A DNA stretch of 64,000 bases from CADEDV01 sp036383515 (lineage in GTDB: Bacteria; Bacteroidota; Bacteroidia; Chitinophagales; Chitinophagaceae): the NCBI GenBank assembly GCA_036383515.1, contig DASVOE010000029.1:22140-86139 (forward strand). Reading direction: 5' to 3'. This document shows, piece by piece, positions 51,864 to 62,693 of this stretch. The position numbers were made by a program, and so were the translations under genes. Numbering within the stretch: the stretch's first letter is position 1; each line of letters opens with the position of its first letter. Below the pieces are notes generated by a model. That model was not told the origin of the DNA, searched no databases, and saw only the letters and a list, made by a program, of their open reading frames with translations.

Positions 51864-54800
51864 TTAAAATTTAATCCTGAATTCTAATTGGCTTAACCAT
51901 CTTGCCGTATATGTTGGGTTGAAACGGTTGTAAACAGTTTCTGCCTTGGGTGTATTGGGATTAAAGGTGTATCTCGGCGTCAGGTTTGTAGCAGCATTAG
52001 TATAACTAAAACCAAGCAAGCCGTAGTTATCAAAGTTTACTACATATTGACGACCCCAATCGCGGTTAAGGAAATTGGTGAAGTTGAACATACTGTATGC
52101 GACTTCAGCAGTATATTTTTTCTTACCTACGGTTATGTGAAAACCTTGTGCAATTTTAAGATCAATGATATGTGAAAACGGAATACGGCTTCCGTTTCTT
52201 TCTGCATATTGACCACGGTGTGTTCTTAAATATTTATCATTTTGGATGAATGTTTCAAAAGCGGCTTTTTGCTGAACATCAGTATAAGTAACACCACTAA
52301 ATGGAGTAGCAACAAATGTCATGGCCTGTAACTGCTCTGCAGTTGGGATAAAGACCAGGTCATTATTGGTTTGTCCATCCCTGATAGGAGGAGTACTTCC
52401 GCTATAAACATAACTAAATGGCTGACCGGATTGGCCTGTATATGTCAGAGATACGGTTGTAGACACCTTTTTGTTGGCGTATATAAATTTCTTACTTACA
52501 TAACCAAAAATCCTGTGGCCAACGCTATTGTCAGAATTGGTTAATACCAGTGCATTGCGTCCGTTCACGGTTTCCATACTATTCCATTGACTTCCCGGAG
52601 TAGAGCTTTGCGCTTCGTTTAATACAAAAGATTCTCCATAATTATAGCTCAAACTCATATTGAGTGTGCTACTTGTTTTACTGATGGATGCAGTAAAATT
52701 ATAGGAAAACGGTTTTTCGCCGGGTGCGTTATACAACAAGTATGCAGCCTGGTATGGATTGGTGCCATTAGACCTGATAGGAATAGTATTTGAAGTCGGA
52801 TAAACATTCCTTGTATCAGGACCTGAGACCATCCTCAATGTCGGAGGTAACAGGTTGATATTTCTATAATAGACATCGTTTACATTTCTGGTATATAAGA
52901 CTTCGAATGTTGTCAGCCAGCCTTTACCAAAACGTTTATCAACAGCCAGGGAGGTTCTAAAAACCTTTGGCATCTTAAATTCTTTAGAAGTTATAACTAA
53001 TGTTCCTTTGGCATCTGCTACAGTAAGTCCTATCTCTGAGGGGGTATAAGGAGTTGTCCGGTATTTAATAAGGCTTCTTAAACCTGCGTTTTGAGAAGAG
53101 CTCAACGTATAACCTCCCTGGGAAAGACCGTTGTTATTATATATTGCACTTGGCCATACTAATGGAATACGTCCTGCAAACCAGCCAAATCCGCCTCGTA
53201 TTGTAATTTTTTCCTCCGGCAATTGATACGTAAATCCAGCCCGTGGAGATATTGATACAGGAATAGTAGGAGCTAATCCCGGCATTCCTCCTTTCAGGTC
53301 GTGATATAAAGCAAATTTTGGCATAGCCGAATCAATAGCAAATCTATCGGAAATTGGACTGGTTGGGAATTTGTAATAGTCAGCCCGGAGACCCAATACT
53401 ATCGTCAGGTCTTTAGTTGCCCTGATCTCGTCATTAATAAAAGCAGCCCCTTTGAAAATATTGAACTCAGCAGCGGATTTTGTAGTTTTTTCATCTGTGC
53501 TGCCTAAAAGCGGATAATTGACAATGTATTGATTGGGGGCGCTGTTATTGAAAAAGGCCTGCAGACTATCATAACGATAATTTCCTGCAGTATTTGAAAT
53601 AAAGGAGTTAAAAGCTTTATAGGATTCTGCTTCTGCACCTACCGTAAAGTTGTTTTTCCCTAAGTTGAATTTAAATTGTTCAACAATATTATAAGTGTTT
53701 TGCTTAAGATAATTGAAGGTGGAGTTAGCTTCTGTTCCAAAATTAATAGAAGCTACAGGTCCGTCGAATATCTGGACCAATGGCATAGGATTTCCGCTGC
53801 CGAGCGGCGCCCTGTCATCTTCTACATTGGTAAAGGTCAATAATAACCTATTGCTCATATTCTTTGAAAAACTGGTCTTTAATTCTGCAGAAGCCGAGTG
53901 TGTAGTCGTAGGGAATCTGTATCCGTTTGTTTCAAACCGTAACAGGGTAGGTCCGTTATCAAGTGGCACAAGCCTGTCGCCATGTGTATAGCGATAGCTT
54001 AATGATAATTTGTTTTTGTCACTGAGGTTCCAATCTATTTTGCCAGTAATACGTTCAGCATTTGTCTCATTTACATTATTAGTATATCCGCCTACATTAA
54101 AACCATTGCTGCGAATCCTGATGGTATCCACCAATCTTTGTATAAGAGCAGGATCTTTTGTAGTGCCCTGATAGTCTTTAAGCGTAAATATGCTTGGTGT
54201 CTGGTCTCTTTGTATTTCTGCGCTTACAAAGTAAAAAATCTTATTTTTTACTATTGGCCCACCCAGCGTGATACCAAATGTTTTATTACTGAAAGACGGC
54301 ATTTTGATTGCATCTTTTTTAAGACCGGTAGGTGTTTTTCCTGAAAGGTTTTCGTTGCGAAAAATATAATAACCTGATCCATGAAGTTCATTTGTACCCG
54401 ACTTGGTAATTGCATTAATAGCAGCACCTGTAAAGTTGCCCAATGATGCATTATAAGGAGAGATTGATACCTGGAATTGGTCAATAGCATCTATTGACAG
54501 CGGTGCAATACCCGATTGACCACCGTTTGTGCCAGAATAAGCGAGACCAAACACATCATTATTAACAGCACCATCTACATAAAAAGAATTGTAGCGTACG
54601 TTTTGTCCGGCAAATGACATAGCACCCTCACTGCTGATTTGCCCGCCACTACTTATTCTTATTTGTGGAGTAGCTCTTAAATAGTCAGCAAGAGTTCTTC
54701 CTACCGTAGGAAGGTTTTCCATTTTATCACGACCAATTGTGGTTTCTGTTCCATTTTTTGCTGCTTGTCTTGCCCCGGTCACTACTACATTGGATAACTC

Positions 54801-55139
54801 ATTTTTGCTTTCAAGTAATTCGAAATCAACCTGGACAGATTCTCCAAGATTAAGAGTGATATCGCTTTTGATCTCCGGGGACATTCCTACAAATGTCGCC
54901 TGAACCGTGTAAGGTCCCCCAGGATTCATATTACTGATTTCAAAGCGACCTCCGTTGCGGGCAATTGTTTTATAAGTAGTTCCCGTTGGAACATGGGTTG
55001 CGGAAATAGAAGCTCCTGCTAGTGGCTCCCCAGCCTTATTTTTTACAATACCTGTTATACTACTGGTGGTTACCTGTGCAGTCAATGAAATTCCTGCACA
55101 AAAAAAGATAGCAAGAAGAAGTAATTTTCTCTTAAGCAT
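51864..55139 (-). CDS. Oar-like TonB-dependent outer-membrane protein
   Basis: 1091 residues: signal peptide to SLTAQ (21), carboxypeptidase-regulatory domain (TTSSITGIVKNKAGEPLAGASISA), plug segment (VVVTGARQAAKNGTETTIGRDKMENLPT) and a large barrel ending in WLSQLEFRIKF. The plug contains RYNSFYVDGAVNNDVFGLAYSG, seen in Oar-type receptors from Bacteroidota and myxobacteria. The transported substrate is unknown; related proteins are linked to outer-membrane protein or adhesion functions. It diverges from ribBA with a 183-bp gap. Confidence 0.9.
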   Translation of the reverse strand: MLKRKLLLLAIFFCAGISLTAQVTTSSITGIVKNKAGEPLAGASISATHVPTGTTYKTIARNGGRFEISNMNPGGPYTVQATFVGMSPEIKSDITLNLGESVQVDFELLESKNELSNVVVTGARQAAKNGTETTIGRDKMENLPTVGRTLADYLRATPQIRISSGGQISSEGAMSFAGQNVRYNSFYVDGAVNNDVFGLAYSGTNGGQSGIAPLSIDAIDQFQVSISPYNASLGNFTGAAINAITKSGTNELHGSGYYIFRNENLSGKTPTGLKKDAIKMPSFSNKTFGITLGGPIVKNKIFYFVSAEIQRDQTPSIFTLKDYQGTTKDPALIQRLVDTIRIRSNGFNVGGYTNNVNETNAERITGKIDWNLSDKNKLSLSYRYTHGDRLVPLDNGPTLLRFETNGYRFPTTTHSASAELKTSFSKNMSNRLLLTFTNVEDDRAPLGSGNPMPLVQIFDGPVASINFGTEANSTFNYLKQNTYNIVEQFKFNLGKNNFTVGAEAESYKAFNSFISNTAGNYRYDSLQAFFNNSAPNQYIVNYPLLGSTDEKTTKSAAEFNIFKGAAFINDEIRATKDLTIVLGLRADYYKFPTSPISDRFAIDSAMPKFALYHDLKGGMPGLAPTIPVSISPRAGFTYQLPEEKITIRGGFGWFAGRIPLVWPSAIYNNNGLSQGGYTLSSSQNAGLRSLIKYRTTPYTPSEIGLTVADAKGTLVITSKEFKMPKVFRTSLAVDKRFGKGWLTTFEVLYTRNVNDVYYRNINLLPPTLRMVSGPDTRNVYPTSNTIPIRSNGTNPYQAAYLLYNAPGEKPFSYNFTASISKTSSTLNMSLSYNYGESFVLNEAQSSTPGSQWNSMETVNGRNALVLTNSDNSVGHRIFGYVSKKFIYANKKVSTTVSLTYTGQSGQPFSYVYSGSTPPIRDGQTNNDLVFIPTAEQLQAMTFVATPFSGVTYTDVQQKAAFETFIQNDKYLRTHRGQYAERNGSRIPFSHIIDLKIAQGFHITVGKKKYTAEVAYSMFNFTNFLNRDWGRQYVVNFDNYGLLGFSYTNAATNLTPRYTFNPNTPKAETVYNRFNPTYTARWLSQLEFRIKF

Positions 55140-55297
55140 AATTAATTAGTTTTCGGTTGCAAAGAAAGGGAATATTCTTATACTAAATATAGACAAATAA
55201 TTAACATATTATGACCTTGCCAAGCCTGCATTAAGACAGGATTATTATCGTTTTTGCTGCCTTGACAGTTGCCAACAATTGCACTTTGTATTTGTTT

Positions 55298-55305
55298 TAC
55301 ATTTG
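55298..55305 (+). promoter_or_regulatory. Candidate -7 element for ribBA
   Basis: TACATTTG matches TAnnTTTG, 17 nt before the ATG at 55323. No FMN-riboswitch-like structure is visible in the upstream gap. Confidence 0.4.
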
Positions 55306-55322
55306 CATAAACAACCGAATAT

Positions 55323-56534
55323 ATGTTTGATAGGATTGAAGATGCGATAAAAGATATACGAAACGGAAAACTCGTAATAGTAGTGGATGACGAGGATAGG
55401 GAGAATGAAGGTGATTTTATCACCGCAGCCGGAAATGTAACTCCGGAAGTGATCAATTTTATGTCTAAACATGGCAGGGGCCTCATTTGCGCTACATTAC
55501 CCGAAGAGCGTTGTGATGAGCTGGGATTGGAATTGATGGTGAATAACAATACAGCTTTGCATGAAACTGCTTTTACCGTTTCTGTTGATCTTTTGGGTCA
55601 TGGATGCACTACAGGTATATCGGCACATGACAGGGCTAAGACGATACAGGCCCTGGTTGATCCCCGAACAAAATCATCAGATCTTGGAAGGCCCGGACAT
55701 ATTTTCCCTCTAAGGGCCAAAAAAGGTGGGGTATTGCGGAGAGCGGGGCATACCGAAGCGGCTGTTGACCTGGCAAGACTGGCCGGTTTTCCATCTCCTC
55801 ATGGTGGCGTATTGGTAGAAATCATGAATGATGATGGAACGATGGCAAGATTACCGGAATTGATAGAAGTAGCCAAACGGTTTGATTTTAAGCTCATCAC
55901 TATTAAAGACCTGATCGAATACCGGATCAAAACAGATTCGCTGATTGAAGAGATCGTTAGAGTGGATATGCCTACAATGTATGGCGATTTTCAACTCGTT
56001 GCTTTTCGTGAAAAAAATTCAACCAACGAACATCTTGCTTTATTAAAAGGAGAATGGCAAAAGGATGAGCCCATCATGGTTCGGATGCATTCTTCCTGTT
56101 TTACAGGTGATATACTGGGTTCATTCCGCTGCGATTGTGGTGAACAACTACATAAAGCCATGCAGATGGTAGAAAAAGAAGGGAAAGGGGCGATCTTATA
56201 CATGAACCAGGAAGGCCGGGGCATCGGGTTGCTGAACAAATTAAAATCTTATCGGTTGCAGGAAGAAGGCATGGATACAGTAGAAGCTAATCTTCACCTG
56301 GGCTTTCAAATGGACCAGCGGGATTATGGTATCGGCGCACAAATGCTTCGTCACCTGGGCATCACCAAACTAAGACTGATAAGCAACAATCCAAAGAAAA
56401 GAGTAGGATTGGTGGGCTATGGACTGGAGATCGTAGAAAATATTCCGATTGAAATAGAACCCAATCCGCATAACATAAAATATTTACAAACGAAAAGAGA
56501 TAAACTGGGACATGAGATACTCGACAAAGAGTAA
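55323..56534 (+). CDS. ribBA: Bifunctional 3,4-dihydroxy-2-butanone-4-phosphate synthase / GTP cyclohydrolase II
   Basis: Both entry reactions of riboflavin synthesis in one chain. The N-terminal half is DHBP synthase: VDDEDRENEGDFI, KHGRGLICA and RAGHTEAAVDLARLAG. The C-terminal half is GTP cyclohydrolase II: HSSCFTGDILGSFRCDCGEQL (three zinc Cys), MNQEGRGIGLLNKL, LHLGFQMDQRDYGIGAQML and ISNNPKKRVGL. At 403 residues the length is normal and both active sites appear intact. It stands alone, so flavin synthesis genes are dispersed in this genome. Confidence 0.96.
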   Translation: MFDRIEDAIKDIRNGKLVIVVDDEDRENEGDFITAAGNVTPEVINFMSKHGRGLICATLPEERCDELGLELMVNNNTALHETAFTVSVDLLGHGCTTGISAHDRAKTIQALVDPRTKSSDLGRPGHIFPLRAKKGGVLRRAGHTEAAVDLARLAGFPSPHGGVLVEIMNDDGTMARLPELIEVAKRFDFKLITIKDLIEYRIKTDSLIEEIVRVDMPTMYGDFQLVAFREKNSTNEHLALLKGEWQKDEPIMVRMHSSCFTGDILGSFRCDCGEQLHKAMQMVEKEGKGAILYMNQEGRGIGLLNKLKSYRLQEEGMDTVEANLHLGFQMDQRDYGIGAQMLRHLGITKLRLISNNPKKRVGLVGYGLEIVENIPIEIEPNPHNIKYLQTKRDKLGHEILDKE

Positions 56535-59500
56535 TTAATGATTACCCGTTTTTATTTTTTCTTCTTCAGGTTTGGTGGCTTCAGGTGCAGTAGCAGGTGG
56601 AGGTATATTTGGTGTCAGTGGTTTATTCTTCTTTTTGCTGCGCAGCAATTCACCCAATGTATTGAATTCTTTTTTATAGGTAAGACTGCCACCATAACGG
56701 GTGGCTCTGCCGGGGCCATTACCATTTGTATTAGTAAGATAATCTGCATTCTGCCGGTAAAAGAAAGAAGCCCGGATAGAACCTGACGGGTTGATCAGCC
56801 ATTCCATTGTTACGTCCGGAAGCAATTGAATGCTTTGTTGAATATTGGATTGCTGCAAGGGTGCATCAAATCCGCCACCGGCTGTTATGATAAAGCGGTC
56901 ATTAAAAAAAGATCGTCCAATGGAGAAATTGACATTGCTTCCTAAGTTGATAGCTGTACTACTGTTACTGATAAGATTTCGGTTATAAATAGAAGTATTC
57001 AGATTCAGTGAATATTTGTCGCTCTTAAAAAGCTTACCCAATATTCTATTCAACTGCTCATTAATAACACCCAGGAAAATTCCTGAAATAGTATTGGTAG
57101 CAATATCACCAATGTCTAAACCTACTCCTGCTGTTGTGCTCGAACCTTCCACAGGTGCAAAACTGTTGAACACGATCAGGTAAGCAGCCTGTCTATACAT
57201 ATCTGTTTGATTGGACTGTAATTGCTGCAAACTAAAACGAAGTCCGGGGTCTGATTTTGCGGGACTGTTTGCAGGGAAATCCAAAGAAAAATTAATAACC
57301 GGTTTAAAGAGTTGTCCTGTAAGGTTAGCTACTACATATACGTCACCACGGAAATTAGAGATATTAGAATTGACATTGGATAATGAATTTACAAGCGGTG
57401 CATAGCTTACCCGTTCTGCAACAAACTGTGCGTCCATGTGTATGGTTGCCTGGTAAGGATCACCTGTCCATTCAATATAGTTGTTGGCTTCAAGATCTCT
57501 TTTCAGTTCAAATGGTTTTTTGAAAAAGGACTGGAATGTGAACAAGTAGTCTCCTTCTTCAATATCAAAACGGCCTCTTATACGCAATGGTTCGCTCGTG
57601 CCCGAGTGGATATTAAGCGTACCGCTTCCTTTACCTTTTATTTCATCACCGGTAAGTTCGTCCAGAACAACTTTTACATCCAGCATCGGGTTCGCAGTCA
57701 CATCCACATCATAGATTATATTGGTAGCTGAACTGCTTAATTCCGAATCAGTCATTTCCCGGCCAAATTTTCTTTCTACCAAAAAATCTGCAAGCCCGGA
57801 TTCACGGTTTTTGGAAGGAGGGATGGTAATCGCACTGCTATCTTTATCCGAAGCAATGGCACTGATGGCCATGATCATTTCTGACTGGGGGCCTGTAAGT
57901 GCAAAGGAACCTGTTCCTTTTACTCTTCCATAAAACTGCTGATTATCTCTATACGTTGTATTTAATAATAATACGGGTTTGTTGAACTCAGGACTTGAGG
58001 TGAGTTTTTTACGGGTAGAGACGTTGATGTTGTAGAACATATTCTTAAAAGAATTGTGTTCTATTTTTCCTTCTACATAAACGGGATTGCCGGTTACGGG
58101 ATCGGTTAAAACAATATTATCCAGGTTGATCTGGTTGGCTTTTAATTCAATTTCAGTATCCTGTATTTTATAAAAGCATTGCGTGAAATTGATCTTTAGC
58201 CCGGCATCTTTCAGTTTTCCTTTGCCGACAACATCCAAATCATCAAAGGCGCCTTTAATGGCTACATCACCGGTGATGTAGCCCTGGATATCTGAAAACA
58301 ATGTTCCCAGGAAACGATCCAGTATACTCAATTGGAAATTTCTTGGCTTCAAGGAAATCACATTATTTTTCTGTTGTTCCTTATCGCCAAAGAAAAGATC
58401 AGCATTAAAGTCAAGATAATTTTCCTGGTTCAGCGTGTTGCCATTTATCCTTAGCTCTTTTGACTTGCCGTCATAATATACGTTGGCTTTTACTGCACCC
58501 AGTGAATCATTATCAAGCCGCAATTGTTCTGTTTGTATATTATCCGATGTGATAATGAGATCACCAGTAGGATCTTCAATTTTAATATTACCGGATAGCA
58601 TCCCTTCCAACCTGTTACTGGGTAACAAATAAGGAGCAATATCATCCAGGTTTATTTTCTTAAGATCCACCAGCAGGTCATTCCACTTGCCACCCTTAGA
58701 AGATGGAACAGTGCGGACTGAAATTTCCTGCTCACCTTCCCGCAATACCAATAAACCACTGGCTGGTGTATTACTTCTGAATTGCAATTCGCCATTTTCA
58801 TCAATGCTCCATGTTTTGCCATTTAATACAAACTCCGACGGATCAAATTCAATTTTCACTCCATCATTATACGTTCGTACCACTGCATTAAGATTAGCCC
58901 GGTCTACAGCGATATTGGCGCCTGTTGTAATATGTACTTTCGATACATCATTGCTGCTGTTGATCCTGAATTCAGCCATCGGTATATTAAGGCTGTCATT
59001 GATATTCATATTGGATGTCTTGCCGGCTAAGGAAAGACTATCGAGACTTCCATCTGCTGTAAGCGACACATTGGTAAAATCATATCCCTTGTATTTGAAA
59101 TAAGGAACATCGGCCTTCATGGTAAGTTTATTCTCTTTTACGTTCAGATCGCCGCTGACAGTACTGTAATTAAAACCAACGAGATTGGAATCGATCATCC
59201 TGATATAATCCTCAACGAAATAAGTTTTGAGATCAAAATGAAAAGACTGGTTGACCAGTTGCCGGCGGGGCGGGTCGATATAAGCCGGGTAATATTTATT
59301 TAAAAAAAGTAATACAGCGTCCGGTAAATCAGCAATGTTGAAATTGCCGGTGAGAGAACCTTCAAATTCATTGGAAGCCGCTGTCAGTGTTTTAATATTA
59401 TTGGCATAGGAAGAAGAAAGTACAAGTGAATCAAAAGGTAACCTGACTCCGTCTTTGGTCAGCGAGGCATCGCTGATGCGGGCTGTGCCGAGAAAATCAT

Positions 59501-61430
59501 CAATATTACTACCTGTAAAGTCGAGGTTAAATTTTCCATTAAACTCCAGGTTATCATTAGTAAGCTTGAGGTTTTTGAGCCGGGCTGTTTTTACATCAGC
59601 CACAAAATTGAAGACCGGTGTTTTTTTATTGAAATCGATCAGGCCGTTCAATGTAAACTCTGCATTCTCATCGTTGATTGAAGCTGTTCCAATAAATTTT
59701 TCTTTATCAAGTGTGGCTTTTTCGATAGAGATATTCTGGTAACGGTAATCATTATAATCAACAAACCTGATATTCCCTTTCACTTCTGCATTACGGTTCT
59801 TTGCTGTAAAGCCTCTTCCTTTTACCTCTCCTTCCATAGAGATGGCGCCAAGATTAGGATCGCCAAGAAATTGACCTAATTGAAAATTATCGGTGGATAT
59901 GCTACCGGAGTAAACAGCCAATTGTCCACGGGGTAATTTCATATTCAGGTCACTCTTTACACTACCGAGGTTGGTTTGAATGGTACCATAGGTTACAAAG
60001 TCGCGGATAAAACCGGTAAACGTTCCATTGAAATTGAAGTATTGAATTTTTCGAAGATCTGGCGATGTTACTTTTCGAAGATCAGGAACTATGGTTACCG
60101 CATCACTATAGGTAGTTCGGAATTCATTGGCTTTAAAATCAATAAAGGTCTGGTTGATATCCGGCAGTCCTGTCAGCGTAATGTCTCCCATTAACACGGT
60201 GCTATTGCCAGCCAGTATTTCCATATCTCTGCCGATTAGGTCATCAACGGGTCCTCTCATTTTACCGTTGATCGTGATCTTCTTTTTCCAGCTTTTCATA
60301 GTGGGTGCAAAAAAAGCAATATCATCGCTGTCAATATAGGAACCGTCAAAATTGGCCGACATTTTTACTTTATGAATGAAATCATTCATGTCGCTCATGT
60401 CGTTATAAGACATCATAAAAAAATTGCGGACAGTACTGCGGTTGGTTTGCAGGGTAAGGTCAGAGAAAGCCATACCCTGTGGCATTAACTTCAGGTCGGC
60501 TGAAAGATTTTTTATTTCCAGCCCGCTTCTTTCTTTGGCGGATAACTTCAGGTTGGAATAAACCGTGTCACCAATAAACCGGGCTTTACTTAACTCGGCA
60601 TTGATGTTATTGAAAAGTATATGCTGCCCATCAAAATAGGAATACGCATCCCGGTCAGTCTTTCTATCAGATTTGAAAGTACCATTCTCAATTTTCACAT
60701 TGCCGATCATTACCTGCATGCCACCTGCATTCCAAAAAAGCACCGAATCATTTCTTACAAAAACTTTTTCAGCAGGTATTACGGTTGATGTATCGGTTGG
60801 TTTGCGACCGGTATAATTGTTAAGGGTAACAATGGGATCTTTCAGGTACAGCGAATTGATCTCGTAATTGTTTCCTGAAAGATTGATGTTATTCGCATCA
60901 AGATTCATCACCCCGGTATAAAAGATCATATCCTGCCCGATCCATCCGTCTTTTTTTACAAAAGTCACATTTCTTAATTCGATCTTTTTCAGATCAAATT
61001 CAATCCCCGCATCTTTTTTCTTTACACCAGTTTTGGGTGAGCTGAAGTAATCTAAAAAGAATTGTTGCCGCCATACAGAGTCTATACGTTGAAATTTGAC
61101 AATCGCATTTTCAAGACCTATATATTTTAGCTCTGCTTTATCCTTCAGGAAAAACCAGTCGGTAATCCGAACGCTTACCTGCCCGGCATACAAAAGAGTA
61201 TCATGATCCCGGTCTTCAATCAAAACTCCCTGTAATTGCATTTTGTTGAAAAGCGCAAAGTCCACATTGGTAATGCTGACCTTTGTTTGCAGATCACGGG
61301 AAAGCCGTTTAGTAACCTGCCTGCCTATCCAGTTTTGTCCAAAAGGTGTTTGAATAAATACGTAAAGCGCCACAATGAGGAAAAGCAGCGAAAGGAAAAA
61401 CCACAGTAATATTTTTTTGAATCTCTTCAG
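56535..61430 (-). CDS. tamB: TamB-like translocation and assembly module protein, apparent CTG start
   Basis: About 1630 residues. The first usual start in the frame is GTG at 61373, which cuts the membrane anchor in half. Reading upstream gives KRFKKILLWFFLSLLFLI before VALYVFIQTPFGQNWIG, exactly where family members carry a basic stretch and one helix. The only start-like codon in front of it is CTG at 61430 (another CTG lies two codons earlier). The body is long repetitive beta structure (AsmA/TamB beta-helix), and the C-terminus has the DUF490 signature (PVINFSLDFPANSP, AAYLIVFNSFAPVEG). It bridges inner and outer membranes for protein or lipid transport. A Lys/Pro-rich tail ends the protein. 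Confidence 0.88.
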   Translation of the reverse strand: MKRFKKILLWFFLSLLFLIVALYVFIQTPFGQNWIGRQVTKRLSRDLQTKVSITNVDFALFNKMQLQGVLIEDRDHDTLLYAGQVSVRITDWFFLKDKAELKYIGLENAIVKFQRIDSVWRQQFFLDYFSSPKTGVKKKDAGIEFDLKKIELRNVTFVKKDGWIGQDMIFYTGVMNLDANNINLSGNNYEINSLYLKDPIVTLNNYTGRKPTDTSTVIPAEKVFVRNDSVLFWNAGGMQVMIGNVKIENGTFKSDRKTDRDAYSYFDGQHILFNNINAELSKARFIGDTVYSNLKLSAKERSGLEIKNLSADLKLMPQGMAFSDLTLQTNRSTVRNFFMMSYNDMSDMNDFIHKVKMSANFDGSYIDSDDIAFFAPTMKSWKKKITINGKMRGPVDDLIGRDMEILAGNSTVLMGDITLTGLPDINQTFIDFKANEFRTTYSDAVTIVPDLRKVTSPDLRKIQYFNFNGTFTGFIRDFVTYGTIQTNLGSVKSDLNMKLPRGQLAVYSGSISTDNFQLGQFLGDPNLGAISMEGEVKGRGFTAKNRNAEVKGNIRFVDYNDYRYQNISIEKATLDKEKFIGTASINDENAEFTLNGLIDFNKKTPVFNFVADVKTARLKNLKLTNDNLEFNGKFNLDFTGSNIDDFLGTARISDASLTKDGVRLPFDSLVLSSSYANNIKTLTAASNEFEGSLTGNFNIADLPDAVLLFLNKYYPAYIDPPRRQLVNQSFHFDLKTYFVEDYIRMIDSNLVGFNYSTVSGDLNVKENKLTMKADVPYFKYKGYDFTNVSLTADGSLDSLSLAGKTSNMNINDSLNIPMAEFRINSSNDVSKVHITTGANIAVDRANLNAVVRTYNDGVKIEFDPSEFVLNGKTWSIDENGELQFRSNTPASGLLVLREGEQEISVRTVPSSKGGKWNDLLVDLKKINLDDIAPYLLPSNRLEGMLSGNIKIEDPTGDLIITSDNIQTEQLRLDNDSLGAVKANVYYDGKSKELRINGNTLNQENYLDFNADLFFGDKEQQKNNVISLKPRNFQLSILDRFLGTLFSDIQGYITGDVAIKGAFDDLDVVGKGKLKDAGLKINFTQCFYKIQDTEIELKANQINLDNIVLTDPVTGNPVYVEGKIEHNSFKNMFYNINVSTRKKLTSSPEFNKPVLLLNTTYRDNQQFYGRVKGTGSFALTGPQSEMIMAISAIASDKDSSAITIPPSKNRESGLADFLVERKFGREMTDSELSSSATNIIYDVDVTANPMLDVKVVLDELTGDEIKGKGSGTLNIHSGTSEPLRIRGRFDIEEGDYLFTFQSFFKKPFELKRDLEANNYIEWTGDPYQATIHMDAQFVAERVSYAPLVNSLSNVNSNISNFRGDVYVVANLTGQLFKPVINFSLDFPANSPAKSDPGLRFSLQQLQSNQTDMYRQAAYLIVFNSFAPVEGSSTTAGVGLDIGDIATNTISGIFLGVINEQLNRILGKLFKSDKYSLNLNTSIYNRNLISNSSTAINLGSNVNFSIGRSFFNDRFIITAGGGFDAPLQQSNIQQSIQLLPDVTMEWLINPSGSIRASFFYRQNADYLTNTNGNGPGRATRYGGSLTYKKEFNTLGELLRSKKKNKPLTPNIPPPATAPEATKPEEEKIKTGNH

Positions 61431-61643
61431 ATTCAGAAGTTTGAGATGTAAAAATAGGTAATACAGCCTTTAAGGCAAATTCAATACCAATTAGTTAGTC
61501 GTTTATTTTATGGTTTAGCAACACTGGCTGGATGAATGGTCTTACCAGGCTAAAATTAATCGAATTGATGGTTGGGTTAATTTGATCTGGAATACGGGAT
61601 TCCCCACAATAAACATTTACCTAAATTGCTGAAAAATTATAAC

Positions 61644-62693
61644 ATGCAAAAACTGCTCTTCATTATTTCGGTATTGTTTCTTAACACAGTTTTGGCCCAG
61701 CCAGCCAGGGATACATTAAAGGATAAGTACGTATTGGTGATACATGGGGGAGCAGGAACCATCCTGAAAAGTCAGATGACCCCGGAAAAGGAGTTCGCAT
61801 ATATTGCCGCATTGGATAAAGCCTTGCAAACAGGCAACGAAATTTTAAAGAATGGGGGAACTGCTCTTGATGCAGTGGAAGCTGCGGTAAGAACGATGGA
61901 AGATAATCCACTCTTTAATGCCGGCAAAGGAGCCGTATTTACCAACGAAGGAAAGAATGAACTCGATGCTGCGATCATGAATGGAAAAACCCTGGCCGCA
62001 GGTTCAGTGGCAGGCGTAACAACTATCCGAAATCCCATATCTGCTGCCCGGGCCGTGATGGAAAAAAGTCCCCATGTGATGATGGCAGGAAAGGGTGCAG
62101 AGAAGTTTGCACAGCAACAGGGCCTGGAGATCGTGGATCCTTCTTATTTCTATACCGAAGACCGGTGGAGAAGTTTACAGCGGGCAAGACAACAGGATTC
62201 ATTAAAAGAAAAACAAGTAGCTGATTCTTTATTAAAGAAAATGTCATCGTTAAAACAGCCGGAAAACAGGGATGATAAATATGGTACTGTCGGAGCGGTC
62301 GCATTGGATCGTCATGGTAACCTTGCTGCTGCTACCAGCACGGGTGGAATGACCAATAAAAAATTCGGAAGAATAGGAGATGCGCCGATTATTGGTGCAG
62401 GCACTTATGCCAACAATAAAACTGTTGCCATAAGCGGCACTGGCTGGGGTGAATATTTTATTCGCCTTGTGATGGCTAAAAGTATAAGTGATATGATGCA
62501 GTATGGTAAAATGAAACTGAAAGCGGCTGCAGATGAAATGGTGATGAAGCAATTACCGGCATTAGGTGGTGATGGTGGACTGATTGCAGTAGACAAAGAC
62601 GGCAATATCGCTATGCCTTTTTGTACGGAAGGGATGTACAGGGGATATATAAAAAGTGATGGCGCTAAACTTATAAAAATATACAAGAACTAA
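61644..62693 (+). CDS. Isoaspartyl peptidase/L-asparaginase, exported Ntn-hydrolase
   Basis: Start at the ATG at 61644 (a TTG at 61626 is in frame), giving a signal peptide ending at TVLAQ. The family order is VLVIHGGAGTI, NPLFNAGKGAVFTNEGKNELDAAIM, then the self-cleavage site KYGTVGAVALD, where Thr215 becomes the N-terminal nucleophile of the beta chain. TSTGGMTNKKFGRIGDAPIIGAGTYA follows. A Gln/Lys-rich linker precedes the cleavage site. The enzyme removes isoaspartyl residues from peptides or deamidates asparagine in the periplasm. Converges with the DUF2141 gene, 4-bp overlap. Confidence 0.93.
   Translation: MQKLLFIISVLFLNTVLAQPARDTLKDKYVLVIHGGAGTILKSQMTPEKEFAYIAALDKALQTGNEILKNGGTALDAVEAAVRTMEDNPLFNAGKGAVFTNEGKNELDAAIMNGKTLAAGSVAGVTTIRNPISAARAVMEKSPHVMMAGKGAEKFAQQQGLEIVDPSYFYTEDRWRSLQRARQQDSLKEKQVADSLLKKMSSLKQPENRDDKYGTVGAVALDRHGNLAAATSTGGMTNKKFGRIGDAPIIGAGTYANNKTVAISGTGWGEYFIRLVMAKSISDMMQYGKMKLKAAADEMVMKQLPALGGDGGLIAVDKDGNIAMPFCTEGMYRGYIKSDGAKLIKIYKN

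Noticed and set aside
55140..55322. FMN riboswitch upstream of ribBA
   Set aside because: No conserved RFN-element boxes or extended pairing were seen in the gap; only a promoter-like element.
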